A stretch of DNA of 64,000 nucleotides from Thalassobium sp. Lineage in GTDB: Bacteria; Pseudomonadota; Gammaproteobacteria; Pseudomonadales; Oceanobacteraceae. The position numbers and the translations under genes are program-made. This document shows positions 56,914-64,000 of this stretch, in pieces. The stretch is taken from positions 124,001 to 188,000 of the forward strand of contig NVUW01000004.1 in the NCBI GenBank assembly GCA_002733205.1. Direction: 5' to 3'. The notes beneath the pieces were generated by a model that saw nothing but the letters and a program-made list of their open reading frames with translations, was not told the DNA's origin and searched no databases. Within the stretch, counting starts at the first letter, position 1, and each line of letters starts with the position of its first letter.

Positions 56914-57162
56914 TTAAAACAGCTCAATATCATCGCCGCCAGGTTCATTCCGGCGGCGGCGATCGTTTTCTTCCGCCAGCACCAGATCCTTAAGATCGCG
57001 TAACTCGTCATCGTTCAGCTCAGTAATATCCAGCTTCTGAAACGTTCGCTTCAGGACATTAAAGGCCTGAAAACAAGGCTGATGAGCGGGTCCTTTCAGC
57101 GGCACGGTGAGCCCACCCAAACCAAACACCGGCTTACTGCAAAATACACAATTGAGCGACAT
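56914..57162 (-). CDS. Small zinc-finger-like protein, 82 aa
   Basis: A small protein with an N-terminal CVFC and AHQPC, that is Cys-x2-Cys then His-x2-Cys about 20 residues on, a plausible single-zinc site. The rest is an acidic helix (ELNDDELRDLKDLVLAEEN) with an arginine run. Family not firmly identified. AAGGA lies seven bases before ATG. TGTACA boxes in its promoter resemble those of the light island. Confidence 0.7.
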   Translation of the reverse strand: MSLNCVFCSKPVFGLGGLTVPLKGPAHQPCFQAFNVLKRTFQKLDITELNDDELRDLKDLVLAEENDRRRRNEPGGDDIELF

Positions 57163-57202
57163 AACAATTTCCTTTGACGATGCGCTCTATTCTAATAAAA
57201 GT

Positions 57203-57227
57203 TGTACAACAAGCACCTGCATGTACA
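57203..57227 (-). promoter_or_regulatory. TGTACA direct repeat before the small zinc-finger gene
   Basis: TGTACA occurs at 57203-57208 (inside the palindrome GTTGTACAAC) and at 57222-57227, 19 bases apart. TGTATA follows at 57284. Spacer 13 is near the 12 reported for class II LitR boxes. A TAGAAT -10-like word lies on the minus strand at 57192-57187. Membership in the light regulon is inference. Confidence 0.4.
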
Positions 57228-57418
57228 ATTTTTAACGATTCAATATTATGACTTAAATGTCATTCATTAATTTTTTGCCGTTTTGTATAAGAAATAACAA
57301 CGAATACTATCTGCAAGAGCAGACTGTCTATGTCATCGTCACAGAGCATGCTCTTGTCAATTTTGTCTGATCAGCAGGCTACGCTGAATGTAATCACCAA
57401 TGGGTGGCTTAAATAATC

Positions 57419-57446
57419 AAAAAAAACGGCTGCCAAAGGCAGCCGT
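57419..57446 (-). terminator. Rho-independent terminator of the DUF2135-like gene
   Basis: ACGGCTGCC (57426-57434) and GGCAGCCGT (57438-57446) pair around AAA. On the minus strand a run of T follows (57426-57419). It lies 36 bases after the stop of the minus-strand gene. Confidence 0.93.
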
Positions 57447-57482
57447 CTCATTCAGGACTCACAAACAGCAGAGCCTGGTTTA

Positions 57483-58961
57483 TTAAAGTAACTCTTCGCC
57501 TTGCGAAATGCTGCAGCCCTCAATGGCGCTGTCACTGACTTGCATTAACGTACGGTAGGCATAGGTATAATTATTTTCACCAGAGATGAAAGCGTCGCTG
57601 ACCTGTAAGCCACCATTTACGCGGAAACCTGTTGGCAGGAAAGCCAGATCATACGACTCCTCAAAGGAGCAGGATGAAGCACCTTCAGCAGAGAAAATCC
57701 GATAAAAGCTGATGGCGTCATTATCGATCCGGATATACCCCTGCTGTGAAGCCTCTTCCGGTAATTGCCACAAGCCACGGTACTGAGACAAAGAGACCTT
57801 GTCAGCCAGCTGATTATTGAGGCTGTTACCGACTGTAAAGCTGTACACCACATCGGTTCCGGCATCATCCGCCAGATCGCCCTCATTACTGCTGTCTTCA
57901 GCAAACGTACCTTTACGGACAACCGGAGCGTTATCGCCAATTGTTATGGTTACGGTGTAATTGGTTTCGGGTATCCCGTAATAATAGTTAACCGCAATCT
58001 CGTATTCACCCGCTGGCATCTGATAATTAAAGGTGATGTTTTCCGGACCATAAGCCTCGGTATTATCACGATCCAGCCAGCCTAAGGACGTCGCAGAAAC
58101 CGTATTAAAATAGGATACAAGGCGATCCGGTGCAGGATCTTCAGCCACAACAGCAACCGGCATAACTTCACCGGACGAAGGTGGGGTGTACTCAAAACCC
58201 GGTTCCAGTACATAGAGGTCGACATCAGTTTCTGTGTCCCAGGTCAGTGAAATCTGAACCGTACTGGTTGCAACGGCTTCAACAGCCAAAGCCAATTCCT
58301 GCACCATCGACATATCAAACCCGTCGGCAGCCAGAATTTGTGCAAATGTCAGCTCAGCGATATTAGCAACACTCTCATTCACCAGCAGGGGCAGAATTCT
58401 CAGAGTCAGATTTTCCAGGCTCTGATCCAAAACAAAACTTCCATTGCTCCAGCCGGAAATGGTCAGTGTGGTTTCTCCACTGCGCGGAGCTTCAGCAAGT
58501 GCCGGAGAATACGCCTGAGAAATCCGCTTTACAGATTTGCTCTTCGTTGCAGAAACAGACTGCTTTTTAGCGGGCTCAGCATAAGCCGCCTGTACATTTG
58601 CCGCTAACGCTGAAGGCTGTGCTGCGCGGATAAACTGTTGTGTACCATCCGGAAACTCAATCAGATACCCGGCAACATTTTTTCCCGCCACTGACGGAGT
58701 AGACAGATTCAGTGAAAAAGATGAGTTCGCCGATACAACCACCCGCTCACTATACGACAGACTTATCGGAGTCAGATTTTCCGGGATGGTGGTTTGTACA
58801 GGAACAGCACCCTGAATCTGAACCGCTTGTGAAAGGTTGCCCTCACTAACCGCAACCGGATCTGGCTTACGATCCGAAGAGGATGAGCCTCCGCCACTAC
58901 CACCGCAGGCAACCAATGAGGCAGCAACAGCCAACGTCAGAAGATGTTTCTGATAGTACAT
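57483..58961 (-). CDS. Lipoprotein with DUF2135-like domain
   Basis: A 492-residue surface or periplasmic lipoprotein. The lipobox is LVAC, followed by a low-complexity GGSGGGSSSSD linker. TWDTETDVDLYVLEPG and YGPENITFNYQMPAGEYEIAVNYY match the DUF2135/YfaP type beta-sandwich (W-D-x-DVDL..., GPENI...). An unrecognised N-terminal beta region (residues 30-210) precedes it. AAGGA lies seven bases before ATG. Its 3' terminator is clear. It lies downstream of the TSP3 protein on the same strand; a structural relation of the two surface proteins is possible but unproven. Confidence 0.75.
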   Translation of the reverse strand: MYYQKHLLTLAVAASLVACGGSGGGSSSSDRKPDPVAVSEGNLSQAVQIQGAVPVQTTIPENLTPISLSYSERVVVSANSSFSLNLSTPSVAGKNVAGYLIEFPDGTQQFIRAAQPSALAANVQAAYAEPAKKQSVSATKSKSVKRISQAYSPALAEAPRSGETTLTISGWSNGSFVLDQSLENLTLRILPLLVNESVANIAELTFAQILAADGFDMSMVQELALAVEAVATSTVQISLTWDTETDVDLYVLEPGFEYTPPSSGEVMPVAVVAEDPAPDRLVSYFNTVSATSLGWLDRDNTEAYGPENITFNYQMPAGEYEIAVNYYYGIPETNYTVTITIGDNAPVVRKGTFAEDSSNEGDLADDAGTDVVYSFTVGNSLNNQLADKVSLSQYRGLWQLPEEASQQGYIRIDNDAISFYRIFSAEGASSCSFEESYDLAFLPTGFRVNGGLQVSDAFISGENNYTYAYRTLMQVSDSAIEGCSISQGEELL

Positions 58962-59082
58962 AGATACGTCCTTGTGTTTGAGAATAAATCAGCAGCCAGA
59001 TGTTAAGGAATATGTGCAAAAAAACAACTGGTTCTTCCCATTCTTTGACACAGCCCAATGATCGGGTGCTGACTGCTTATAT

Positions 59083-61611
59083 TTACGGCATCGGCATATC
59101 AAGCCGGGTAATATTGCCTGCTTTATCTTCCGCCAGCAGCTGCCAGCGTACGCTGTTTGCTTTCAGCGCACAGGGCACCCGGAAGTGGCCGGTGTAAATA
59201 ATTTCACCTTCGCAGATATCTCCGGCCGGGCTTTGCAACCAGATACGCGCCAGTCCCATGCCATCGTCATAGGCCATGCCCTGCACCAGCGTTGGCTCCG
59301 TCGCAGACCAGCGCACATAGTCGAGCACCGGTGGCTCATGGTCAGGGAAGCTGGTCGCAGACCATTCGTCCGTACCTTCCTGTTGCTCAACGCTGTTGGT
59401 ATAACCATCGCCGTCACGGTCCGGGTCACGGTTATCGCCGATACCATCACCGTCCAGATCCGCCCATTCGCGGGGGTCATCCGGGAAGACATCCGCATCG
59501 TTAGGATGACCATCGCCATCCCGGTCGTCGTCCAGTGCATCGGGGATGCCATCACGATCAAGATCGGCCGGCGTGCTTTGCGCATCGCGCGGGTCGGTAT
59601 TCATCGCCACTTCGTAATCATTACTGATGCCGTCGCCGTCAATATCATCATCGCTGTTATCGCCGATGCCATCACCGTCCAGGTCGGCCCATTCGCTGAC
59701 ATCGCGCGGGAAAGCATCGTCGGCGTTAGCCACATCATCGCCATCGATATCCGTATCGAGCACATCAGGAATCCCATCATCGTCGAGATCGGCTGGTGTG
59801 CTTTGCGCATCCCGCGGGTCGAAGTTTAACTGTACTTCCCAGTCGTTGCGGATGCCGTCGCCGTCGATATCGCTGTCACTGTTATCGCCCGTGCCATCGC
59901 CGTCGAGGTCGGCCCATTCTCGCGGATTACGCGGAAAGGCATCGGCGTCATTCAGGTGGCCATCACCATCGATATCATCATCGATAACATCCGGCAGACG
60001 GTCACCATCGAGATCAGCAGGTACCGAGGCGGCATCCGCCGGATCGGTACCGGCCAACAGTTCATGATCGTTGCGGATACCATCGCCGTCGCGGTCCGGA
60101 TCGCTGTTATCGCCAATGCCATCTCCGTCAAGATCAAACCATTCGGACGGATCTGCGGGAAAGATATCCATCGCATTGCCGATGGTATCGCCATCGAGGT
60201 CGCTATCGAGGGCGTCAGGAACACCATCACCATCGAGGTCCAATGGCACGCTCGCCGCATCCATCGGGTTAAAGCCCAGCGTGCGTTCGTATTCGTTATC
60301 GATGCCATCGTTATCCTGATCGGTATCGCTGTTATCGCCGATACCATCGCCGTCAAAGTCGGCCCACTCTGAACGGTCGAGAGGGAAAGCATCCAGCTCA
60401 TTGGCAATGGCATCGCCATCGATATCAGGATCAATCACATCGGCAATACCGTCCTGATCCAGATCCGCCGGTTTATTCAGCGGGTCGAGGTCGTCGCTGC
60501 CGGCCTGTTGTTCAATATCATTACTGAAACCATCGTTGTCGCGGTCGGGGTCGGCGTTATCACCGATGCCATCACCATCCGTATCACGCCACTCCTGCGG
60601 GTCATCCGGAAATGCATCAAAGCGGTTTTCGGTACCGTCGCCGTCGCGGTCGGTATCAAAGGTGTCGGGCATAGAGTCGTTGTCAGCGTCGGCCGGTTTG
60701 CTCGAAGCATCCAGCGGGTCGGTGCCCAGATGCATTTCGAATACATTGGGAATGCCATCACCATCCGCATCGACATCCTGATTATCCGGCACACCGTCGC
60801 CGTCAGTGTCGGCCGATTCACGCGCATCCTGCGGATACTGATCGCGCGCGTTGGCCACGCCATCGCCGTCCATATCGTCGTCGAGAACATCCGGAATACC
60901 GTCACGGTCGAGATCTGGCGGTACCGAGTCACGATCACGCGGATCGGTACCGGCCTGTAATTCCAGCTCGTTGCTGACACCGTCGTTATCCAGATCGGGG
61001 TCGGCGTTGTCGCCAATACCATCGCCATCCAGATCAGCCCATTCTTTGGCATTCAGCGGGAAAGCATCGTCGGCATTGTCTACACCGTCGTTATCCATAT
61101 CGGTGTCGAGCAGGTCTGGCCAGCCATCACCATCGCGGTCAACCGGTGTCGAGCGGCTGTCACGCGGATCGTAATTCAGCTGCACTTCGAGGTCGTTGCG
61201 GATGCCGTCGTTGTCTATATCGCGGTCAACATTATCTCCGACACCGTCACGGTCAGTATCCAGCCACTCACTGCCATCCTGCGGGAAATCATCTTTGCGG
61301 TTAACCACCCCATCGTTATCCCAGTCGTCATCAATAGCATCGGGAATACCATCATCATCGACATCGGTCTGGTCGGCCACATCCGGATTACTGCCGGCAG
61401 CCTGTTCGAGGAAGTTGGATACGCCGTCGCCATCGCGGTCAGTATCGAGTTGATCGGCAATGCCGTCGTTATCAATATCATTCAGTGCCGCAAGGCTGGA
61501 GCTGCTGCCTAACGCGGCGCTGAATAAAAACGAGGCGCAGAGCAAATGACGCGCGCTGGCCTGCATAAAAGAACAGGACCGCACAAAAGAAGGTGAGAAA
61601 AGAGAATGCAT
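59083..61611 (-). CDS. Thrombospondin-type-3 repeat, calcium-binding exported protein
   Basis: An 842-residue exported protein. After a signal peptide (HLLCASFLFSAALGSSSSLA) it consists mostly of D-x-D-x-DG-x-x-D calcium loops. Nine units of exactly 75 residues, each marked by (E/S)-W-x-D-x-D-x-DG-x-GDN and DAFP, span about residues 115-790. Each unit holds two TSP3-type loop pairs. A 90-residue non-repeat C-terminal domain follows, ending RLDMPMP, which may be the functional end. TSP3 proteins bind many calcium ions and stiffen as adhesins or scaffolds. No anchor motif is seen. An ATG at 61566 is an alternative start. Confidence 0.85.
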   Translation of the reverse strand: MHSLFSPSFVRSCSFMQASARHLLCASFLFSAALGSSSSLAALNDIDNDGIADQLDTDRDGDGVSNFLEQAAGSNPDVADQTDVDDDGIPDAIDDDWDNDGVVNRKDDFPQDGSEWLDTDRDGVGDNVDRDIDNDGIRNDLEVQLNYDPRDSRSTPVDRDGDGWPDLLDTDMDNDGVDNADDAFPLNAKEWADLDGDGIGDNADPDLDNDGVSNELELQAGTDPRDRDSVPPDLDRDGIPDVLDDDMDGDGVANARDQYPQDARESADTDGDGVPDNQDVDADGDGIPNVFEMHLGTDPLDASSKPADADNDSMPDTFDTDRDGDGTENRFDAFPDDPQEWRDTDGDGIGDNADPDRDNDGFSNDIEQQAGSDDLDPLNKPADLDQDGIADVIDPDIDGDAIANELDAFPLDRSEWADFDGDGIGDNSDTDQDNDGIDNEYERTLGFNPMDAASVPLDLDGDGVPDALDSDLDGDTIGNAMDIFPADPSEWFDLDGDGIGDNSDPDRDGDGIRNDHELLAGTDPADAASVPADLDGDRLPDVIDDDIDGDGHLNDADAFPRNPREWADLDGDGTGDNSDSDIDGDGIRNDWEVQLNFDPRDAQSTPADLDDDGIPDVLDTDIDGDDVANADDAFPRDVSEWADLDGDGIGDNSDDDIDGDGISNDYEVAMNTDPRDAQSTPADLDRDGIPDALDDDRDGDGHPNDADVFPDDPREWADLDGDGIGDNRDPDRDGDGYTNSVEQQEGTDEWSATSFPDHEPPVLDYVRWSATEPTLVQGMAYDDGMGLARIWLQSPAGDICEGEIIYTGHFRVPCALKANSVRWQLLAEDKAGNITRLDMPMP
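59440..61300. repeat. 225-bp tandem repeat array inside the TSP3 gene
   Basis: The coding region is a tandem array with an exact 225-bp period. For example the AATGGGCGGA/CC-like segment at about 59470 recurs 225 bases later, near 59695. Copies have diverged at synonymous positions but keep length exactly, so no indel has been accepted over nine units. This is protein-coding repeat, not CRISPR: spacers are also repeated. Confidence 0.85.
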
Positions 61612-61637
61612 AATTTATCTGCTGAGTATTATTTTTA

Positions 61638-62072
61638 TTATTGAGCCGTGCTGCCTGTCTCTGCCGGGGCTGCTTCACCACCGCTGACGGCTGTGTTATC
61701 GCTGTCCGCATTATGGTCAGAAGAGTCACGGTCGGGCTGGGCATTCATACTGTGACGGCAATGAATGCCACGGTTTTTTTCATCCACCAGAATACCGGCA
61801 ACTTCTTTGCCATTATCCGGGCGCAGTAACAGATAGCCACCGACACAGAAGGCGGTTTTACCGGAATCTTTCTGGGATATTTTCAGGTCGTTTTCCGGCG
61901 TAATGGCTAGCAGGCGAAACTCATCAACCACCGCACTGTCCTGTTCGGACGGGTGGGTGATATAGCCGTAATATTCCAGCGCCAGCACAGCGATAATAAT
62001 ACCGGCGATAAAACCCACACCAATCCACTTCGGGTAATCCACATCCTGTGCCGCTGGTTGTTGCTCGTTCAT
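61638..62072 (-). CDS. Small membrane-anchored hypothetical protein, 144 aa
   Basis: Not recognised. One transmembrane helix (WIGVGFIAGIIIAVLALEYYG, residues 16-35 approx.), then a periplasmic or extracytoplasmic part with two cysteines (TAFCVGGY and GIHCRHS), and a low-complexity Ser/Asp/Ala tail. GGGGAAG lies six bases before ATG. It precedes the TSP3 gene by 26 bases on the same strand, so it may be co-transcribed and help its export or anchoring; that is inference. Confidence 0.7.
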   Translation of the reverse strand: MNEQQPAAQDVDYPKWIGVGFIAGIIIAVLALEYYGYITHPSEQDSAVVDEFRLLAITPENDLKISQKDSGKTAFCVGGYLLLRPDNGKEVAGILVDEKNRGIHCRHSMNAQPDRDSSDHNADSDNTAVSGGEAAPAETGSTAQ

Positions 62073-62162
62073 ACGTACTTCCCCAATTACTGATAATTAA
62101 CTCTTGTGATATGTGTCGCGGCGGCAGACGCACAGCGCGCACAGATATATCCAATCATGCCA

Positions 62163-62780
62163 CTACTGCGGCACGTTATCCTTGCCCCAGGCCGGCATCA
62201 GCTGTTGTTCGATGCCTAACTGATTAAGAATACGCGCGACAATAAAATCGATTAAATCCTGAATGCTCTGCGGCTCATGATAAAAGCCCGGACTGGCCGG
62301 CAGAATGACGGCTCCCATGCGGGTAAGAGTGAGCATATTCTGCAAATGAATTTCTGAATACGGCGTTTCACGCGGTACCAGAACCAGCTTGCGCCGTTCT
62401 TTTAACGCCACATCCGCCGCCCGTTCGATCAGATTATTACTGGCTCCGGTGGCGATGGCCGACAGCGTTCCGGTAGAACACGGGCAAATAACCAATGGTC
62501 CTGGCTGACCGGAACCCGAGGCCCAGGGAGCCATCCAGTCTTCGCGGCCAAACACCCGTAATCGTTGCCCGTCTACCTGAAAATACTGTTGTAAAAACGT
62601 TGCCTGAGCGGCCGGATTACCTGGCAGGGCCAGTGGTGTTTCGGTGGCAAATACCAGCTGCGCGGCCTTCGACACAATAACATCCACCTGCTCGCCCGCA
62701 GCCAGCAAAACTTCAATTAAACGCAAGGCATACAGACTGCCGGACGCACCGGTAATGGCGACACAAATGCGCGAACTCAT
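62163..62780 (-). CDS. ubiX: Flavin prenyltransferase UbiX
   Basis: A 205-residue enzyme that joins dimethylallyl phosphate to FMN, making the prenylated flavin cofactor of UbiD in ubiquinone synthesis. VAITGASGSLYALRLIEVL (FMN site), PCSTGTLSAIATGASNNLIERAADV and VLVPRETPYSEIHLQNML are UbiX signatures. GGAG is seven bases before ATG, and the mpl stop overlaps its start by four bases. The mpl-ubiX order is common in related gammaproteobacteria. Confidence 0.96.
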   Translation of the reverse strand: MSSRICVAITGASGSLYALRLIEVLLAAGEQVDVIVSKAAQLVFATETPLALPGNPAAQATFLQQYFQVDGQRLRVFGREDWMAPWASGSGQPGPLVICPCSTGTLSAIATGASNNLIERAADVALKERRKLVLVPRETPYSEIHLQNMLTLTRMGAVILPASPGFYHEPQSIQDLIDFIVARILNQLGIEQQLMPAWGKDNVPQ

Positions 62781-64000
62781 ACCCTTGCTCCTCGCTGCTG
62801 CAAAGCTGCCAGTAATTTACGTGGCATGCCGGCGAAGCTGCCGTTCGACATCACCACAATACGGTCTCCGGCGCGGGCTTCTGCCAAGACGGCATCAATT
62901 AAGGTCTGATGATCAATAAAACTCTGTCCGGCAATGCGGCTGGCAGAGGCAACATCGGCCAGTGACCAGTCGATATTGTCGGGCTGAAACCAGAACGCCA
63001 GATCGGCCGCATCGACGGAAGCCGCCAGCTCAGATTTATGCACCCCCAGCTTCATGGTGTTGGAGCGGGGTTCCAGCACAGCCAGAATCCGGCCCTGCGG
63101 ATTTTCCTGCTGCAAACGCGCGCGGGCACCTTCCAGCGTGGTGGCAATGGCGGTTGGGTGGTGGGCAAAGTCATCGTAAATTTTGATGCCGTTATCGTCA
63201 CCCACCAGCTCCATACGGCGCTTAACCGACGCAAACTCGCTCAAAGCCGCCGCGGCGATTTCTGGCGTTACGCCCATATGGCGGGCGGCCAGCATGGCAG
63301 CAATGGCGTTGCTGACGTTGTGCAGGCCAGTCAGATTCCAGCGCACCTGGGCAGACTGGTCGCCGGCTCCGCTCACCCCGGCTCCGCTCACCCCGGCCTC
63401 GCTCACCCCGGCAACGTTACGCAGACTGAACACCGAAGCATCCGCCGCATCCAGACGCCATTGCCAGTCGGCGTCGTCCTGCTCACTGAAACGCACCACC
63501 GGCGTCCAGCAGCCCTGTGCCAGAACGCGTTCGAGCGCTTCCTCGCCTGCGGGCAGAACAATCTGGCCATTGGCCGGAACGGTACGCACCAGATGATGGA
63601 ACTGACGTTCTATCGCGGCCAAATCGGGGAAAATATCGGCGTGGTCAAATTCAAGGTTGTTCATAATCAGCGTACGCGGCTGGTAATGAACAAATTTGGA
63701 GCGCTTATCAAAAAACGCGGTGTCGTATTCGTCGGCTTCAATAACAAAAAAGGGGGATTCACCCAGGCGCGCTGACACGGAGAAATTCTGCGGTACACCG
63801 CCAATCAGAAACCCCGGCTTCATACCGGCGTATTCGAGAATCCAGGCCAGCATACTGCTGGTTGTGGTTTTGCCGTGGGTGCCGGATACCGCCGCGACCC
63901 AGCGGCCACGCAGCACATACTGCCCCAGCCATTGCGGGCCGGACATATACGCCAGACCACGATTAAGTACATGCTCCACCGATGGGTTACCGCGCGACAT
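62777..64000 (-). CDS. mpl: UDP-MurNAc:L-Ala-gamma-D-Glu-meso-DAP ligase Mpl, N-terminus cut
   Basis: A Mur-ligase that recycles murein tripeptide onto UDP-MurNAc. The 407 visible residues begin near SRGNPSVEHVL, which lies some 75 residues into a normal Mpl, so the true start is beyond the right edge. GTHGKTTTSSMLAW is the ATP-binding motif, and FFVIEADEYDTAFFDKRSKF is the Mpl signature. Near residue 197-211 there is a five-residue tandem repeat (GVSEA/GVSGA) from a 15-bp DNA repeat. The stop overlaps ubiX. Confidence 0.95.
   Translation of the reverse strand: MSRGNPSVEHVLNRGLAYMSGPQWLGQYVLRGRWVAAVSGTHGKTTTSSMLAWILEYAGMKPGFLIGGVPQNFSVSARLGESPFFVIEADEYDTAFFDKRSKFVHYQPRTLIMNNLEFDHADIFPDLAAIERQFHHLVRTVPANGQIVLPAGEEALERVLAQGCWTPVVRFSEQDDADWQWRLDAADASVFSLRNVAGVSEAGVSGAGVSGAGDQSAQVRWNLTGLHNVSNAIAAMLAARHMGVTPEIAAAALSEFASVKRRMELVGDDNGIKIYDDFAHHPTAIATTLEGARARLQQENPQGRILAVLEPRSNTMKLGVHKSELAASVDAADLAFWFQPDNIDWSLADVASASRIAGQSFIDHQTLIDAVLAEARAGDRIVVMSNGSFAGMPRKLLAALQQRGARV
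63364..63408. repeat. 15-bp tandem repeat inside mpl
   Basis: Three copies of a 15-bp unit (63364-63378, 63379-63393, 63394-63408), the third with two changes. Read on the minus strand it encodes GVSEA-GVSGA-GVSGA, an insertion in the ligase's central domain. Confidence 0.85.

Larger units (their letters stand above)
57163..57482. other. 320-bp intergenic region
   Basis: No gene is seen. It contains the small zinc-finger gene's promoter with TGTACA boxes (57203-57227), AT-rich sequence (57228-57300) and the terminator of the DUF2135-like gene (57419-57446). Confidence 0.6.

Noticed and set aside
59185..59829. Long open frames antisense to the TSP3 gene
   Set aside because: They mirror the D-x-D-rich repeats and are also repetitive (I, V, T rich). 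The sense strand has the signal peptide and calcium motifs.
59440..61300. Repeat array considered as CRISPR
   Set aside because: The period is 225 bp, and the whole unit is coding and repeated. There are no unique spacers and no cas genes.
1..64000. tRNA or rRNA genes
   Set aside because: I found no cloverleaf with T-loop GTTCGA-type signatures or rRNA conserved blocks while reading intergenic regions; a tRNA scan would be decisive.

Overview
The window looks like a chromosome segment of a marine-type gammaproteobacterium, most likely Oceanospirillales or a relative. The gene order leuS-lptE-holA and mpl-ubiX, the FadL porin, the GGDEF and chemoreceptor genes, about 52-54% G+C and dense short-overlap operons support this. 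I cannot name the species. There are no rRNA, tRNA, insertion sequence, phage or CRISPR signals, so this reads as core-like chromosome with several lineage-specific modules.

Layout. 1-10 kb: a cut pirin gene, a PhoD phosphatase behind a Pho-box-like site, a molybdate transporter (modABC, minus strand) downstream of a membrane-anchored glutamate-synthase-like flavoenzyme, a small hypothetical gene, a TIGR01777 epimerase and a DmdC/FadE5-like acyl-CoA dehydrogenase. 10-22.5 kb: a light/photoprotection island. A renalase-like flavoprotein and a small CbiX chelatase come first. They are followed by an eleven-gene, almost fully overlapping operon: rudS (tRNA 4-thiouridine desulfidase), a LitR-like MerR regulator lacking the usual B12-binding motif, DNA photolyase, a fatty-acid desaturase, an NTF2-fold protein, an SDR, a flavin amine-oxidase-like enzyme, DUF1365, a Cfa/UfaM-type methyltransferase, DUF2878 and an exported protein. 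Both promoters carry repeated T(G/A)TACA boxes, which matches what is known of class II LitR operators.

22.6-34 kb: a TonB-type outer-membrane receptor, a GNAT enzyme, a LysR regulator, an exported methyltransferase-like lipoprotein, a degenerate-receiver protein, a 913-residue MalT-like LuxR regulator, and a three-gene set (porin, FMN-binding protein with a flavinylation motif, PepSY membrane protein) that looks like an envelope electron-transfer module. 34-42 kb: a CGFS glutaredoxin, a PAS chemoreceptor, a fused 5-oxoprolinase, a phospholipase-D-like lipoprotein and a dihaem cytochrome c.

42.5-48.5 kb: leuS-lptE-holA, an unrecognised 197-residue protein with tandem palindromes in its promoter, and an epimerase-like protein probably starting at TTG. 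48.5-57 kb: a 7TM-DISM diguanylate cyclase, FadL, an AraC regulator, a PEBP protein, a peroxiredoxin-glutaredoxin fusion, a chemoreceptor and a small zinc-finger-like protein. 57-64 kb: a DUF2135-like lipoprotein, a calcium-binding TSP3 protein with nine repeats of exactly 75 residues, a small membrane protein, ubiX and a right-truncated mpl.

The strongest candidate for an integrated, incompletely described system is the 10-22.5 kb island. It plausibly combines light sensing, repair of DNA damage, removal of a near-UV chromophore from tRNA, and membrane-lipid remodelling. The flavinylated porin/FMN/PepSY module at 31.6-34 kb is second.
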